A stretch of DNA of 64,000 bases, taken from contig CM051455.1 in the NCBI GenBank assembly GCA_028274465.1, positions 129,924,096 through 129,988,095 of the forward strand, read 5' to 3'. The notes below the pieces were generated by a model, which did no database searches, was not told the DNA's origin, and worked only from the letters and a program-made list of their open reading frames with translations. Source of the DNA: Plantago ovata (taxonomy: Eukaryota; Streptophyta; Magnoliopsida; Lamiales; Plantaginaceae). Shown in pieces: positions 1 through 11,601 of the stretch (positions are counted from its first letter, which is position 1; every line of letters begins with the position of its first letter). The translations under genes were made by a program, and so were the position numbers.

Positions 1-1200
1 CTCATTCTATAAAAAAAATTAATAAAAATATAATAATAATAAATAAATAATCATAGGTTAGTTCAGAAAACTAGAATTCCATAGCTCAAGAGCAGAAGTG
101 AAGAAGTCATCTAAAACAATGGAAGAAGATCGAAGTCACATTCTCAGGCCTTTACCGCAAAGAACTATAGCAGTTCTGTAAAAAGAATAGAAAATCCTAA
201 ACCTTTATAGCAAAAACTCTCGCAATTCTTTAAGAAAATCAAAGCAACAACCCTTGCATGCAAATTCAACAACAAGTCTCTTGATGACCCTTGAAGCAAC
301 AATATATACTTCAAGAATCAAAGTCCATCGCAAAGCTCGTAGAATTCTTCATCAAAGATTAAAGAAACAAGCTTCGATATCTAGATTCAAAAAGTCGATC
401 CTTGTGACCCTTGAAGAAGTGTTTGTTGCAAAGATCAAGCCATAACCCTGACATTCAATTCAAGACCAAGCGCAAGCCCTTGCATTGACGTCATCCAAGT
501 CAAAATCAAACCGATGTAAAGTTCAAGATCAAGTTGCAAAGGCCCCATCAAACAGATGCACTCAAGTCAAGCTCTCCATCCTAATCCATATCCTGCATAA
601 AGCCCTTGTAGAAGTTAGATGTACACGAGTGATGGAGCTCAAGATGAAGTCAGTGACATTCCTCACAAAGTCCATCAAGTCAACTAGAAGTTAACAAGCG
701 ATAGCCACCAACTTCAACTGAAAGTTCAAGAAGAAGTTATGAAGGTCCTTAAGTAAAACAAATCCAAGAAGTTAACAAGTAACAACCGCCAATTTTGAAA
801 AAGGTCAAACCATTGTTTTAAGAATAAGTTGTGAAGCCCTTGAGTAAACAAAACAAAATATATTCCAAGTCAATGAAGAGAAGAGTAATGTATCAAAGTT
901 GCTCAACTTTTCAAAAACTCATACTCTAGATATTTGTTAAAGAGTTAAATTGGAGGACTGATAGTGATTGTAAACTCAAATATTTCAAGTCAATATATTA
1001 TAATATGTGCAAGTTTATTTGTTACAATTTTAGAATGGCTATGTTCAATTTATGTCTTTGGAGTCAAGTCAATTTGAATCGAATCTATTGCAACTTGTTA
1101 CGGTTTAACTTGAGTTCCATAGTTTTCAGTGTTGCTAACATCATTAAAAAAAAAAAATTATCCGTAATTTATAATTTAATTGACCATGCATTGTTGGACT
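1..1200. other. No gene recognised; possible LTR-element remnant
   Basis: The stretch is AT-rich and carries many short 'aagtcaa'-like words. Short open frames exist, but their translations resemble no family I know. Around 950-965 the sequence reads TTGGAGGACTGATAGTG, which looks like a polypurine tract running into a TG-starting LTR. That makes a decayed LTR retrotransposon possible, but no second LTR or pol sequence is visible. Confidence 0.3.
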
Positions 1201-1702
1201 TAGGGCTGTAACCTAGTCGAGCTTTTTTCGAGCTGCTCGAGCTCGACTCGAAAAAAGCTCGGCTCGAAATTTGATTATTTAAGCTCGAGTTCGAGTTCGA
1301 GCAAAACTCTAGCTCGTTTAGTTTATCGAGTCGAGCTCGAATATTAAAAAGTTCGGCTCGAAAGCTCGACGAGCAGCTCGAAAATAATATATTATTTATT
1401 GTATATATTTTATTATATATATATTATTTATTTTTTATATTTTATTTATTATATATAAATATTATTTGTTTATATATTTATTTTATTATATTTTTCTATT
1501 TATTTTTTTAAAATAACCTTTCTTATTCGAGCTCGCGAGCCGAACTCGAATAAGAAAAATATGTGTCGAGTTCGAACTCGAGTCCAAGAGCTAAAACTCG
1601 ATCTAGCTCGAGCTCGAGCTCGAGCCGAGTGTAAAAATTCGAATTCGAGTTCGAGCCGAGCCGAGCCAAAACTCGACTCGGCTCGGCTCGATTACAGCCC
1701 TA
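1201..1702. mobile_element. hAT-type MITE, 502 bp
   Basis: The element starts TAGGGCTGTAA and ends TTACAGCCCTA, an inverted terminal repeat that continues imperfectly into CGAGC-rich sequence. It is flanked by a perfect 8-bp direct repeat GTTGGACT (1193-1200 and 1703-1710), the target-duplication size of hAT transposons. The interior is built of repeated (T)CGAGCT/CTCGAA words around an AT-rich core and has no coding capacity, so it would depend on a transposase made elsewhere. Confidence 0.85.
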
Positions 1703-1710
1703 GTTGGACT

Positions 1711-2884
1711 TGAGCCTTTGTTTTTATATTTTTTTTTATGAAAAGCTCGTTGGACTTGGGTGAGCCACAAACAAAACCAATATCAACTCGCAGCAGAAAA
1801 GCAAATGACTTCACCGCATCTTAATCAGGAATATTCAATGCGCCCACAACATAAATTATTTAATTTATCCGTCCAATCTTTTCGCACCTCCTATATTCGT
1901 AGAAAAAAGAAATCATATTTAAAATAAAACTAAAACTGAAATTCACATGAAAAAAACAAGAAAACAAAACATATTTAAAATAAATAAATTGATATTCACA
2001 TGAAAAAAGAAAACAAAAAATCATATTTAAACAAATAAAAATTGAAATTCACATGAAAAAAGCAGTGGATAATATCAAGAAAAAGAGTCCAAGAAATTCA
2101 TGGGTAATTTCTTGTTCCGGTTAAAAGCAGTTCCGTTTTATTGTCTTCTTCCTGCCTGAAAAGGTAAATTTTTTACCTGTAATTCTACAGACTTCAGGTA
2201 TCTATTTCTGTTACGCCATTTTTACCTCCCATATTTTTGTTTGCAGACACGAAGGGACCTTCTAAATTTCAACAAGGCTCCTCCTTTCTGGCAATTGAAA
2301 GAGAAAAGGTTACGCCTTTTTCTTGTTTCTTATCCTTTACCTGCTGTTTTTAGAATTCTTGACTCTTTTGTTCTTTCCTTGCAAAAAGGGCTGGCTCTTT
2401 GTTCAAATTTGATGCGTGTGGAATTCATATGCATATTAATTGAGCCACTTTTACAAGTTGATAAGAACCCCTTTTATAGAAAGCTCAATTTGTGCAAGTT
2501 ATATTACTCTAACTCTAATTTCATGTTATTTACTTTGTATGTGAACTGTTTTAGTAAATCTTGACTGAAATGGGGTAGGTGAAGAAGTTGTGGTTACTTA
2601 CTAGTTTCAGCAATTGTGTTATTAGCAGATCTTCATTCAGATTTTGTGATAAAATTCATTCACTGTTTTTGTCAGGTAGTTCATTAGCCATCCAAAAAAC
2701 CAACTCATAGTGATTTTCTAATTCAATCATGGGCTATGGCAATTAATTATATACAGCTCTTATCGTGTATTGAACTCATCCCATACCTTCCATCACTGTT
2801 CCATATTTATAGGCTTTCTTGGTCCAAAAAGGAACCAGTCTAAAAAGGGTTCACACCATCAGCCCCTCTTCTGTTTATCTAAAG
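1711..2884 (+). promoter_or_regulatory. Upstream region and probable 5' UTR of the first transporter gene
   Basis: No separate gene is seen. A candidate 5' UTR intron exists between a donor-like AAAAGGTAAAT near 2160 and an acceptor-like TTTGCAG ending near 2246. The open frame at 2241-2564 is not recognisable. In-frame codons run upstream of the chosen start to a TTG at 2819, but the first ATG is at 2885, and the second transporter also begins only a few dozen residues before the conserved core. Confidence 0.35.
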
Positions 2885-4854
2885 ATGAAATCAGAAGATC
2901 AGGTATCTGGAGTTGATGCTCCTCTGCTGCCAGAAGTGCACCCGGTTGATGATGGGAGGTACTATGAAGGGGCGTCGATTTCAGGGGCGATCTTTAATAT
3001 CTCTACCGGGATGGTGGGAGCCGGTATTATGTCGATTCCAGCGACTTTCAAGGTGCTGGGAGTTGTCCCTAGCTTTCTGGTGATCATGGTTATTGCTTAT
3101 TTCGTGGAGGTCACGGTGGAGTTCATGTTGAAGTACACACATTCGGGGGAGTCGAACACGTATGGTGAACTCATGGCGGAATCATTCGGGAAGGTTGGAT
3201 CGGTTGCACTTCAAGTTTGCGTTATGGTGACGAATCTTGGTGCTTTGATAATTTATTTGATTATAATAGGTGAGTTTGATTTAGATTGATGTAGATTTAA
3301 GATTCATTCAAGTTGATGCCATGTGATTTGTGAACTATAAGGCACATGGGGTGCACTTTATTCATGTGCTACTTGCTGATAGTTTTACGAATTTTGCAGG
3401 AGATGTACTCGCAGGAAGTAGTTCTGATGGAACAGTGCACTTGGGCTTGTTACAGGAATGGTTTGGCATCCACTGGTGGAACTCACGTGCATTTTCGCTC
3501 CTTATTGTTGTGCTCTTTGGCTTGCTTCCGTTGCTTCTTCTACGACGAATAGGTTCGTAATGTGCTATATATTGAAGATACCAGTGTTTTACCTTGATTT
3601 GTTATCTATATCATTGAATCAACACACTTTTGTGTCAATCTTTTATCTTGCAATAGACTATATATGTGGTTTTTGCGCCACATTGTTAGCAGACTATGTG
3701 AATGTCGATTGAGTGCCTCTCTGTATTTACGTTGACAAGTTGATTAGTATAATATCCATATCACACAAGAATGACCAAAACATGTACAGTTGATCACCTG
3801 CAGATTCATTAAGGCACGCATCTGCTGTATCAGTTCTACTAGCAGCATTCTTTGTTGCAATATGTTCAGTGATGGCAATACATGCGATGTGGGTGGGGAA
3901 AACGGAAAGCCCTAGATTGGTTCCGGACTTTGAACATGGTGTTTCTGTGTTTCAACTCTTCACTACCATTCCGGTGTTTGCAACTGCCTTTGGATGTCAT
4001 GTAAATGGTAAGAATGCAGGAGCTTTTGATGATTCCCAAATATAAATATATTGAGTGATGTTAGATACTTGGCATATAAACTTCATTTTCTATATGCTAG
4101 CTGCCTGTATGTGATGTATTCGGGCAAATGACCAATTTAAATATATTGCACAGTTCATCCTGTCAGAGCAGAGCTTGGCCGTCCTTCTGATATGAGCAAG
4201 GCAGTACGAATCTCGCTAGTGTTATGTGTCATCATTTACTTTGCTGTTGGCTTCTTCGGCTACCTTCTGTTTGGGGATTCGATAATGGCTGACATGCTAG
4301 TCAATTTCGACACAGTTTCAGATTCTGTTGTTACTCAAATTCTCAATGATACTGTCAGATTGAGTTACGCCATCCACCTCATGCTAGTGTTTCCCGTGAT
4401 GAACTATTCTCTAAGGATTAATGTGGACGAACTGTTCTTCCCAAAGGGGCCTCTTTTAGCTGCAGAGAACGTTCGATTCTTCTCACTTACGTTCATTTTG
4501 CTTGCATTCATATATGTGGCTGCAATTGCCATTCCAAATATATGGTACTTCTTTCAGTTCATGGGAACGACTACAGTCATGTGTCTCATGTTCATATTCC
4601 CGAGCTCAATCATCCTTAGGTATGTGCTGCTATATTGGTTTCTTGCAATTATAATGGCCTATAAGGCTATATGCCTAGGGTGAAATTACTGATTGTAAAT
4701 TTATGATATGCTTTTGAAATTCTCTTGCAGGGATACTCACGGCATATCAACTAGGCGGGATAAGGTCTTAGCGGTGTTGGTGATCTTACTGGCTGTGGGA
4801 ACGAGTTTGGTAGCCATTTTCTCAAACGTGTATGATTATTTTGGCGAGAAATGA
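2885..4854 (+). CDS. AVT6-type vacuolar/endomembrane amino-acid transporter, copy 1
   Basis: Predicted exons are 2885-3269, 3400-3552, 3804-4007, 4154-4619 and 4731-4854, all with GT-AG introns and phases that agree, giving 443 residues. The product is a multi-membrane-span transporter of the amino acid/auxin permease (SLC38-like) superfamily. The first core helix reads SGAIFNISTGMVGAGIMSIP, the family signature, and further hydrophobic helices follow through exons 3-5. In Arabidopsis the AVT6 group exports amino acids from the vacuole or ER; the substrate here is inferred from family only. The start is the first ATG. A paralogue with the same exon layout lies 6.7 kb downstream at 11602-13796. 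No disabling change is seen. Confidence 0.88.
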
Positions 4855-6146
4855 TGTGGACTCTGAACATATTGATGTGTTGCAATACCAATATCGTATC
4901 GACCCAATAAGAAGTACCGAATGGTAATTAGGGGAATGTGGTTATTTTAGAACACACTTGCAGTGTTCTCCTGAGCAATGAGTATTCCCACCTGCAACTG
5001 TACAGGTTTCAAATGGGAGTTTGCTTTGTAACAGTATCAGTGCCTTATAAAACATCTTTTTAAGTTGGTTAATCTTTATAGCAGATGTTAGTTTATCGGG
5101 AGTATTGTTAGAGACTCTGATGAAACCTCGATGCATTGTCTTGGTAAGACGGTAACGCAGGGTGGCAACACGGAATCTGGGCAGCTCCACTGAGGACTGG
5201 AAAGAAAGATGCATGATGCATAATGTAATGTCTGTTTTGGTTAGAGTCTTACAGACTTGCAGTGAGTAATGAAACTTGGTTTAGTAACTTTAGTTGGTGT
5301 ATTATACATTTATATTTCAAATTTCATATAGCTAGCCAAAATCCCCATAAAATGAAAATATGTTACCCATTATATTTGTTCACATTAAACAATCATCCAT
5401 AAATCAAAATCATCCCCTCATAGGAAAAAGAAAAACTCAAAAAGGTTGTGACAAAATAGTGACGGCCAATTGTTTCCCCCCTTTAAATAAGTTCGAATAC
5501 ATGGCGACAAACTTGCCAACTTGAAGTAGATCACATGATAAACGCGGTGAATGAATGGGAGAAATTTTTATGCGGATCATAATAGATTCAACTTCGGATT
5601 GCATAGGTGACACAAGGTATATGTATATGAAAGTGATGAATGATGAATTGATGATGATAAAGCACTTATATTATAAATTTTTCCAATGGGGTACTGTATC
5701 CATTCATTCACCATTAACCACACAACATTAACCAAGTCCGATAGTAACATTCATTAATTAATTGTTGTCAAATTTGTCATGGCAAACATCAATAGTGAGA
5801 TGACGACACGAATATGGGATCAACCCAATTTATATCGGACTCTATGATTATAAACAATTTGTCTCCCTATCATAAGCTCGTTTCGTAATCGTACTGATCC
5901 ACTCCGATCCAGCTCACTTTCCAAATCCAAGATTCAATTAATTTTTAATTTTTTTTCCAAAATGAATAAACATCTAAATGAGATGTTAAGTATAAACGTC
6001 ATAAACTCTGAAATTCATCTATAATAATAAAAACATTCTACAACCAGGCTTGCTTCACTAAGCGTGATGGACCCACACTGACACACTAATTAACTGTAAA
6101 ATATAAATTGCAAATTAAAATAAAATTCTACTAGTATTTCATTGAA
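4855..6146. other. 3' UTR and intergenic DNA, no gene
   Basis: Several hundred bases after the transporter stop are probably 3' UTR and downstream flank. The minus-strand open frame at 4942-5214 is short and has no recognisable family, so I treat it as chance. The rest is AT-rich without coding signal. Confidence 0.5.
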
Positions 6147-6440
6147 AGTGTATTTGCAAATGTTTTGAAAAGTGATTTTATGGTTTTTAAAATAGTAAAA
6201 GTAAATTTTTAATATTAAAATCACACTTCTATATTTTTTAAGTGATTAGTATTTATTTTTAAAATAAAAACAAGTGATTCAATTGAATTTAGCAAATACT
6301 ATAAAGTGTATTTTTGTAATTTAAACTAATTCCCAACTAAAAAATATCAAACACAAACAACTTCTAATCAAAAATCATTTTTCAACTTTTAATAAAAGCA
6401 CACCAAGAGCTTATTTTAAAAGTATTTGAAAACACACACT
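6147..6440. mobile_element. MITE-like inverted-repeat element, decayed
   Basis: The left end AGTGTATTTGCAAATG and the reverse complement of the right end (AGTGTGTGTTTTCAAATAC) form an imperfect terminal inverted repeat. The AT-rich interior has no coding capacity. The ends resemble the better-preserved element at 36215-36445, suggesting one family. The target duplication is not clear. Confidence 0.5.
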
Positions 6441-8062
6441 AATTTTGTTGGGAATTTTAGTGCATTAATCATCTTTCAATTCGTTCATTATATTGGTCAT
6501 ATATATCAATCCAACACGTTGGAAACGACATTTTCATGATCGTGTACCCCTGTTCATTGAAACGGATGTTACTAAACGTGTGATGCAACGTGAACAAATA
6601 AGGAAGAACGATATTCACAATTTCATTAATTGATTCCGCAGAATACTAATTGAAAAATTTGAGAAAAAGCTCAACTTTTTTTATTCGGTAATTATCAAAA
6701 CTGTCTGAAATAAACAACCAACAAAAGTTCAAATAATAAACTTTAGAAACCCTGATGCGCTATCAAACTAACACTCTAAAATAAAACGAATATGCCCACA
6801 ATATTAAAACTGACCTGTCTTCGAATTTCATTGCTTCGACTTCTAGCCCATATTGCATCAGCACATTAAGTCACTGAAATCCCTTGTGGTGAAAGGTGAT
6901 TAATGCACGTAGTGTGTTTGATCAATACATAAATGAGTTAAGAAAAAGAGAAAGAAGTCGAATCCAACTCTTTTCTGCAAATAAGTGCCTCTTCTTCGAT
7001 CTGTGGAATCCAAGCATGGAATGGAAAAATGCCACTTTCCACCTAAGTACAATAGAATCAATAAGTGCCTATTCTTCGATCTGTGGAATCCAAGCATGGA
7101 ATGGAAAAATGCCACTTTCCACCTAAGTACAATAGAATCTTTGATTCTCGTTTCTTAGCTAAAAAGGACCGAGTAAGATTGGACCATCTCACTGAGCTAA
7201 CATCCATTTGGAAGAGGTTGCGACTAAGCCTAGTCAAAACCTAGTCAAGTTTTTTTCTCTGTTGACAAAGAGATTGGTTCTGTACTGCTGGGGTGAAAGT
7301 CACTCCATCGATTTATGCTAGGAAAATATAGCACTTTTGAGAAAAGTTTCGTTCTCTATATGGGTGAAACTACGTATCAAATCAATTTTCCGCAGAGGGA
7401 GCGATCCGACAAAAAAGAAAAATTCATTCAATACAATACGGTTAGATCTATTGTACTAAAATTCATGTTAAAGATCAAGTTATGGAAAATGTGACCGTCA
7501 ACCGAATCTGGACCAAAAACAAGTTTCTAGTCATATGCTCGAAGTGGCGTCGACCTGGCGCCAACATTTTGGAAATCATTGGGTTTCCAACGAGTTTGGC
7601 TCCGCTACGCCATCTCCAGCGAAGGGAGCACGTCTCTCATCTGTGTATCGGGTTTTGGGTGGTTTTTCTTGAAAAAACACATCCCTTAAAGTGTGTGAAA
7701 CTTATTCATTTATCTTGAAACACTTGGGTGAAGGTTTGAAACACATTTGAAGGGTTGTAACACTTGAAAAATGATGGGTTTGATGTATAAATAGATGAAG
7801 AATTCATTTCAAGGTTGTATGCAAGCAATACATATCATTCCCCTTCTTTGCTCTCTTTGCACCCAAATCATACTTTGTTTTGGAAATATGATAAACTTCA
7901 TTCATCCAAAAACAGTTTTGTACAAGTCGATCCAACAATAGATCCAGACAACTCTACCAATCAACTCAATACCTACTGGGCTAGGAAATATTTAACCCAA
8001 CATCAACATGCCACTTTTTTCTCTAAGGCCTCTATTCAACCAAATTCTGTTAACTACTGTAT
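6441..8062. other. Unassigned intergenic sequence with a tandem duplication
   Basis: Apart from the 80-bp duplication at 6980-7139, nothing here is recognised. The block from about 6900 to 7620 has less A/T bias than its surroundings and an organelle-like look, but I could not match it to a specific plastid or mitochondrial gene. Confidence 0.3.
6980..7139. repeat. Tandem duplication, two 80-bp copies
   Basis: The 80-bp unit beginning AATAAGTGCCT at 6980 is repeated directly from 7060. The copies differ at one visible position (cctcttc versus cctattc). The near identity implies a recent duplication. There is no coding signal in either copy. Confidence 0.9.
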
Positions 8063-9120
8063 CTATGATACTCTGTACCCATCTATCATGCATATATGTA
8101 TTTCCAAAAATCTTTCTATTGCTATCCAAACACTATAAACAGTTCCCGCAGCAACAATCTTCAAAATTCTAACTTTCCAGTCGTTCCCTTTTGTTTGAAA
8201 CATCAACCAATCCATCGTCTGATCCCAATCCATATTTACACCCTGTTGTACCTTCAACCAGTCAAGCACTTGCGACCAAATCTTGCCAGTCAACTTACAA
8301 CTGAAGAACAAATGATTGATTGATTCTGGGAGCCCAAAAAAATAACATTTCCCATCAGTCTGCATGTTCATCTTCAGGAGTCTGTCCTTAGTAGCCATTT
8401 TCTTGTTGCAGGCAAGCCAGAAAAGAAATTGAGCTCTAGGTCTTGCTAGATTAGAGAATAGCAAAGTCCTCCCATTTACATTATGTTTCTCTCCTCTCAA
8501 ACACCTGTACACTTGTATCAAATATTTTCATTTGTTTGATCATAGACCAAGTATTCAACTGCAATGCCACATCTCTAACTTTCAGAATGCTCTTGAATAT
8601 GCATGAGGTGGAAGAAGGGGCATGCATTTTCAAAATATCCCTCCCTTTTACATAGTATTCATGCATCCATTTCACCCATAATTTGTCTGCTTTATTACAC
8701 ACATTCCACATTAGTTTTATCATACGGCTCAAGTTCCAATCAACCAAAGAAGTAATATTCAGACCCCCTGCGTTCTTGGGGTCACACACATGATCCCACG
8801 CAACTGGAGATTTTCTAGTAAACTCTTCACCCCCACTCCATAAAAAGGATTTGCAAATTGCTTCAATGTGTTTCATGACCGTTTTGGGTAAAAGAAACTC
8901 TTGAGTCCAGTAACTAGACACAAAAAATAAAACACTCCTTACCAGCTGCAGCTTGCCGGGATAACTAAGTAATTTAGAGCTCCAATGTTTTACTTTTGCT
9001 ACTACTTTCTCTATCAGAGGTGCGCACATGTGAATAGTTAGTTTTCTACTTGTAAGAGGTACTCCAAGGTATTTCACATGCAACTCTTCTTCACTAAAAC
9101 CTGTAAGTGCACCCCAAATC
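8063..9120 (-). mobile_element. LINE (L1-type) ORF2 fragment: RT C-terminus and zf-RVT region
   Basis: Read on the minus strand, the segment encodes the end of a plant LINE reverse transcriptase: GFSEEELHVKYLGVPLTSRK, a thumb/connection stretch with AICKSFLWSG, then CDPKNAGGLNI. A frame change near 8500 leads to the zinc-finger reverse-transcriptase region (RGEKHNVNGRTLL ... FFGLPESINHLFFSC). The catalytic palm is absent, so this is a dead 5'-truncated copy. It belongs to the same family as the plus-strand LINE at 16455-18342, which has the cognate VKYLGVPLSSSKLT and IYKGLRGEK. No target duplication or poly(A) tail was identified. Confidence 0.85.
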
Positions 9121-11601
9121 ATACTGAATAGAGTAGGAACTGTGATGTTATAGCTTGTGTTGTGCAAACATTGTGTCAGTGTTATTATAACACTGTGTTG
9201 TGTTAACAACATCTCTGTGTTATGATAACACACACTATAACACGTTATCACAGTTTTTATAATACGATTGTGATTTTATTCGTTTTGCTTTTTCTTTATT
9301 AACTTAATTGGTTCCACTATTTGGTTATTATTGGTGTGCGCAAATTTGTCTTGGGAATTAATGGAATCAAACAAAAAATAGTCGTTGAAGAGTTGAGTCG
9401 ATAAAAGGAAAGAATTTAATAAGAGTTTCAAGATTTAGGAGATCTGGACAATGGTTCATGATAAGGGAAAATCTCCATAATATGCTGACTTGATGAGAAC
9501 GTCTCAATTAATAAAAGATCTATTGGGGACGCGTTCATACCAAAGTGAAGAAGATCTTGAGGACTCTCCACAACACTATATATATTGGAGAGAGTTCGAC
9601 TTCACGACTACAGAAGAACCGAGAGTTATTAGCAGATTTTTCCTTAGGGTTATTCTGTAGTATTTCACAAGTTTTATAGTTTAGCCTCTGTTGTATCTCG
9701 TATTCAGTCTATTAGGTTTAGACTTGTCAAGATCATTATGTTCTTGCTTATGTATAAGCTAGTATGTATAGATCAAGGTATTTCATACTTTGTAATCTTT
9801 TTCAAATTAGTGATTTATCCATTGTGCTCCAGGTGATAGAAATATTACCTGAGAAAAGCTTTATGTGTTCTTTACTTTCTGTTGTATTTGATTTAAGTTT
9901 TATAATGTCAATCGTGTTGTGAACTGTGTTCTCACAACATAGGTCATAACGCAGTTGATTTTGTCTAGTATAAAGTTCAAGTTAGATCCTTTACAACTTA
10001 CAATACTCAATGTAAGTTCGTCAAATTCAACTACTAGAGTGCTCCTTAATTGGTCGTCTATAGAATAGTTTTATCCTGGGAGACCCATTTGTCATTATCC
10101 TGTAAGCAACGATAGCAGACACATATTATTTTAAGGAGAGATGGTCTAACCATCGACTCTACTCGCCAATTCCTTGTTGTTGTTGTTGTTTGTTACTCCT
10201 TGTGTATTACTTGAAGACGTGGAGATGCCGGAGATGGTTGCTATGTGTGCGTAATTATTTCATTCCTAAGATGTGCATAGAAACGATTTACCGACCGACT
10301 GAATGAAGATTTAGAAAAAGGCAAGTTTACTTGCTCAACCTAGTTATTGTTATGTTTGGACATATCATCCGTACAAATTTGTTTATTTACAAATTTGTTT
10401 CTATTAATGACATGTTATTGTTATTAGTGTTGTTATTCTCTTATTACATCTTCGGACAATCACATTCCATGTTACAATAGCTACGTGATTCATTTGTGCT
10501 ATGACTTTTAATCATTTGGTTCACATATAATTTAATCATATAGTAACGTGATGATATCGTAAAACATGAATAACAAAAAACGAAATTACTATAGAGCATG
10601 TGATTTAAATGATGAGGCTGCAATATATAGAGTATAAACTAAAATTTACGAGGCAAAAGACAGATAGAGCTTCTTTTCCAGGACACACACGCCTGATTAA
10701 CGAAACCCGTATTTGCGTCCAAATACATCGCAATTTTAGATTTATTGCCATGTCTAGATTCATCCCTAGCTAGACTCCAAACCACGTCCAATACCAAACT
10801 TTTACTAGTAGTACTTGCTATCCACCGAAATTCCATCATTGCCCTCCATTACAATTCCTTAACCTTTGACCCCACCCAACAAACTTCTTCAAAATCACAA
10901 TTTACTCACTTTGACCTACTATTTCATTTTCTGTCATCCAGATTCAAGATCTCACATGTAAGTCCTCCTTAACATTTTCTAATATCAATTTGGACGTTCA
11001 TACGAGTCCAACACTTCGAATTCATAATAAAAAAAAAACTTAAATTGCATGTTGCATCGTTTTGATATGAAAAGGAAGATGAGACAACTGAAACCGTGTA
11101 CCAAAACGTATGCACTCTATAACTTTTCTGCAAGATAAATTTACCCCGTTCTTATTTATTTGACAAAGAACAGTTGACACAAATTTAAAATTTATGAACG
11201 AAGATACATCTCTTTACAAGTTAAGTAATCAAGGTTGATTTCAGGAACAATAAATTACTTTTTTAATTTTGTTCTTGTTTTGCATTGGTCAAGAAGTTCA
11301 TGATATGCATAGTTATATGTTTGTTTCAAAGTACACAATATTTACATATGGATCAATATAAATAAAATTGATTAATCTTGGGGTAAAAGTGAAAAATATG
11401 ATAAAGGACAACGTACATTTGGGAGACCACAAAATCATAGGACCAAAACAAAAATAGAATTTAATTAATCCCAGTTGACAGTTGTGTCCACAAATCCAAT
11501 TATTGCATGGGGCACTATAAATCCCACATGACATAACTATCCCACCCACATTTTTTTCCCCACAAAACAGAAACATATATCCGACCCCTCCCCCCTCCGG
11601 C
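9121..11601. other. Intergenic DNA; possible LTR-like remnant, then upstream region of transporter copy 2
   Basis: At 9140-9250 there is a run of short TGTTATxATAACAC-type inverted words. Around 9560-9960 a TATATATAT box is followed by leader-like sequence, which could be part of a solo LTR, but no boundaries or pair were found. Near 10640-11600 the short open frames on both strands have no recognisable product. The last few hundred bases before 11602 should include the promoter of the transporter gene. Confidence 0.35.

Noticed and set aside
2241-2564. 107-codon plus-strand frame upstream of the first transporter
   Set aside because: Low-complexity, no recognisable product, and it overlaps the likely 5' UTR/intron of the transporter gene.
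6900-7640. Plastid or mitochondrial DNA insert
   Set aside because: Composition is suggestive, but I could not match any specific organelle gene, so no feature is claimed.
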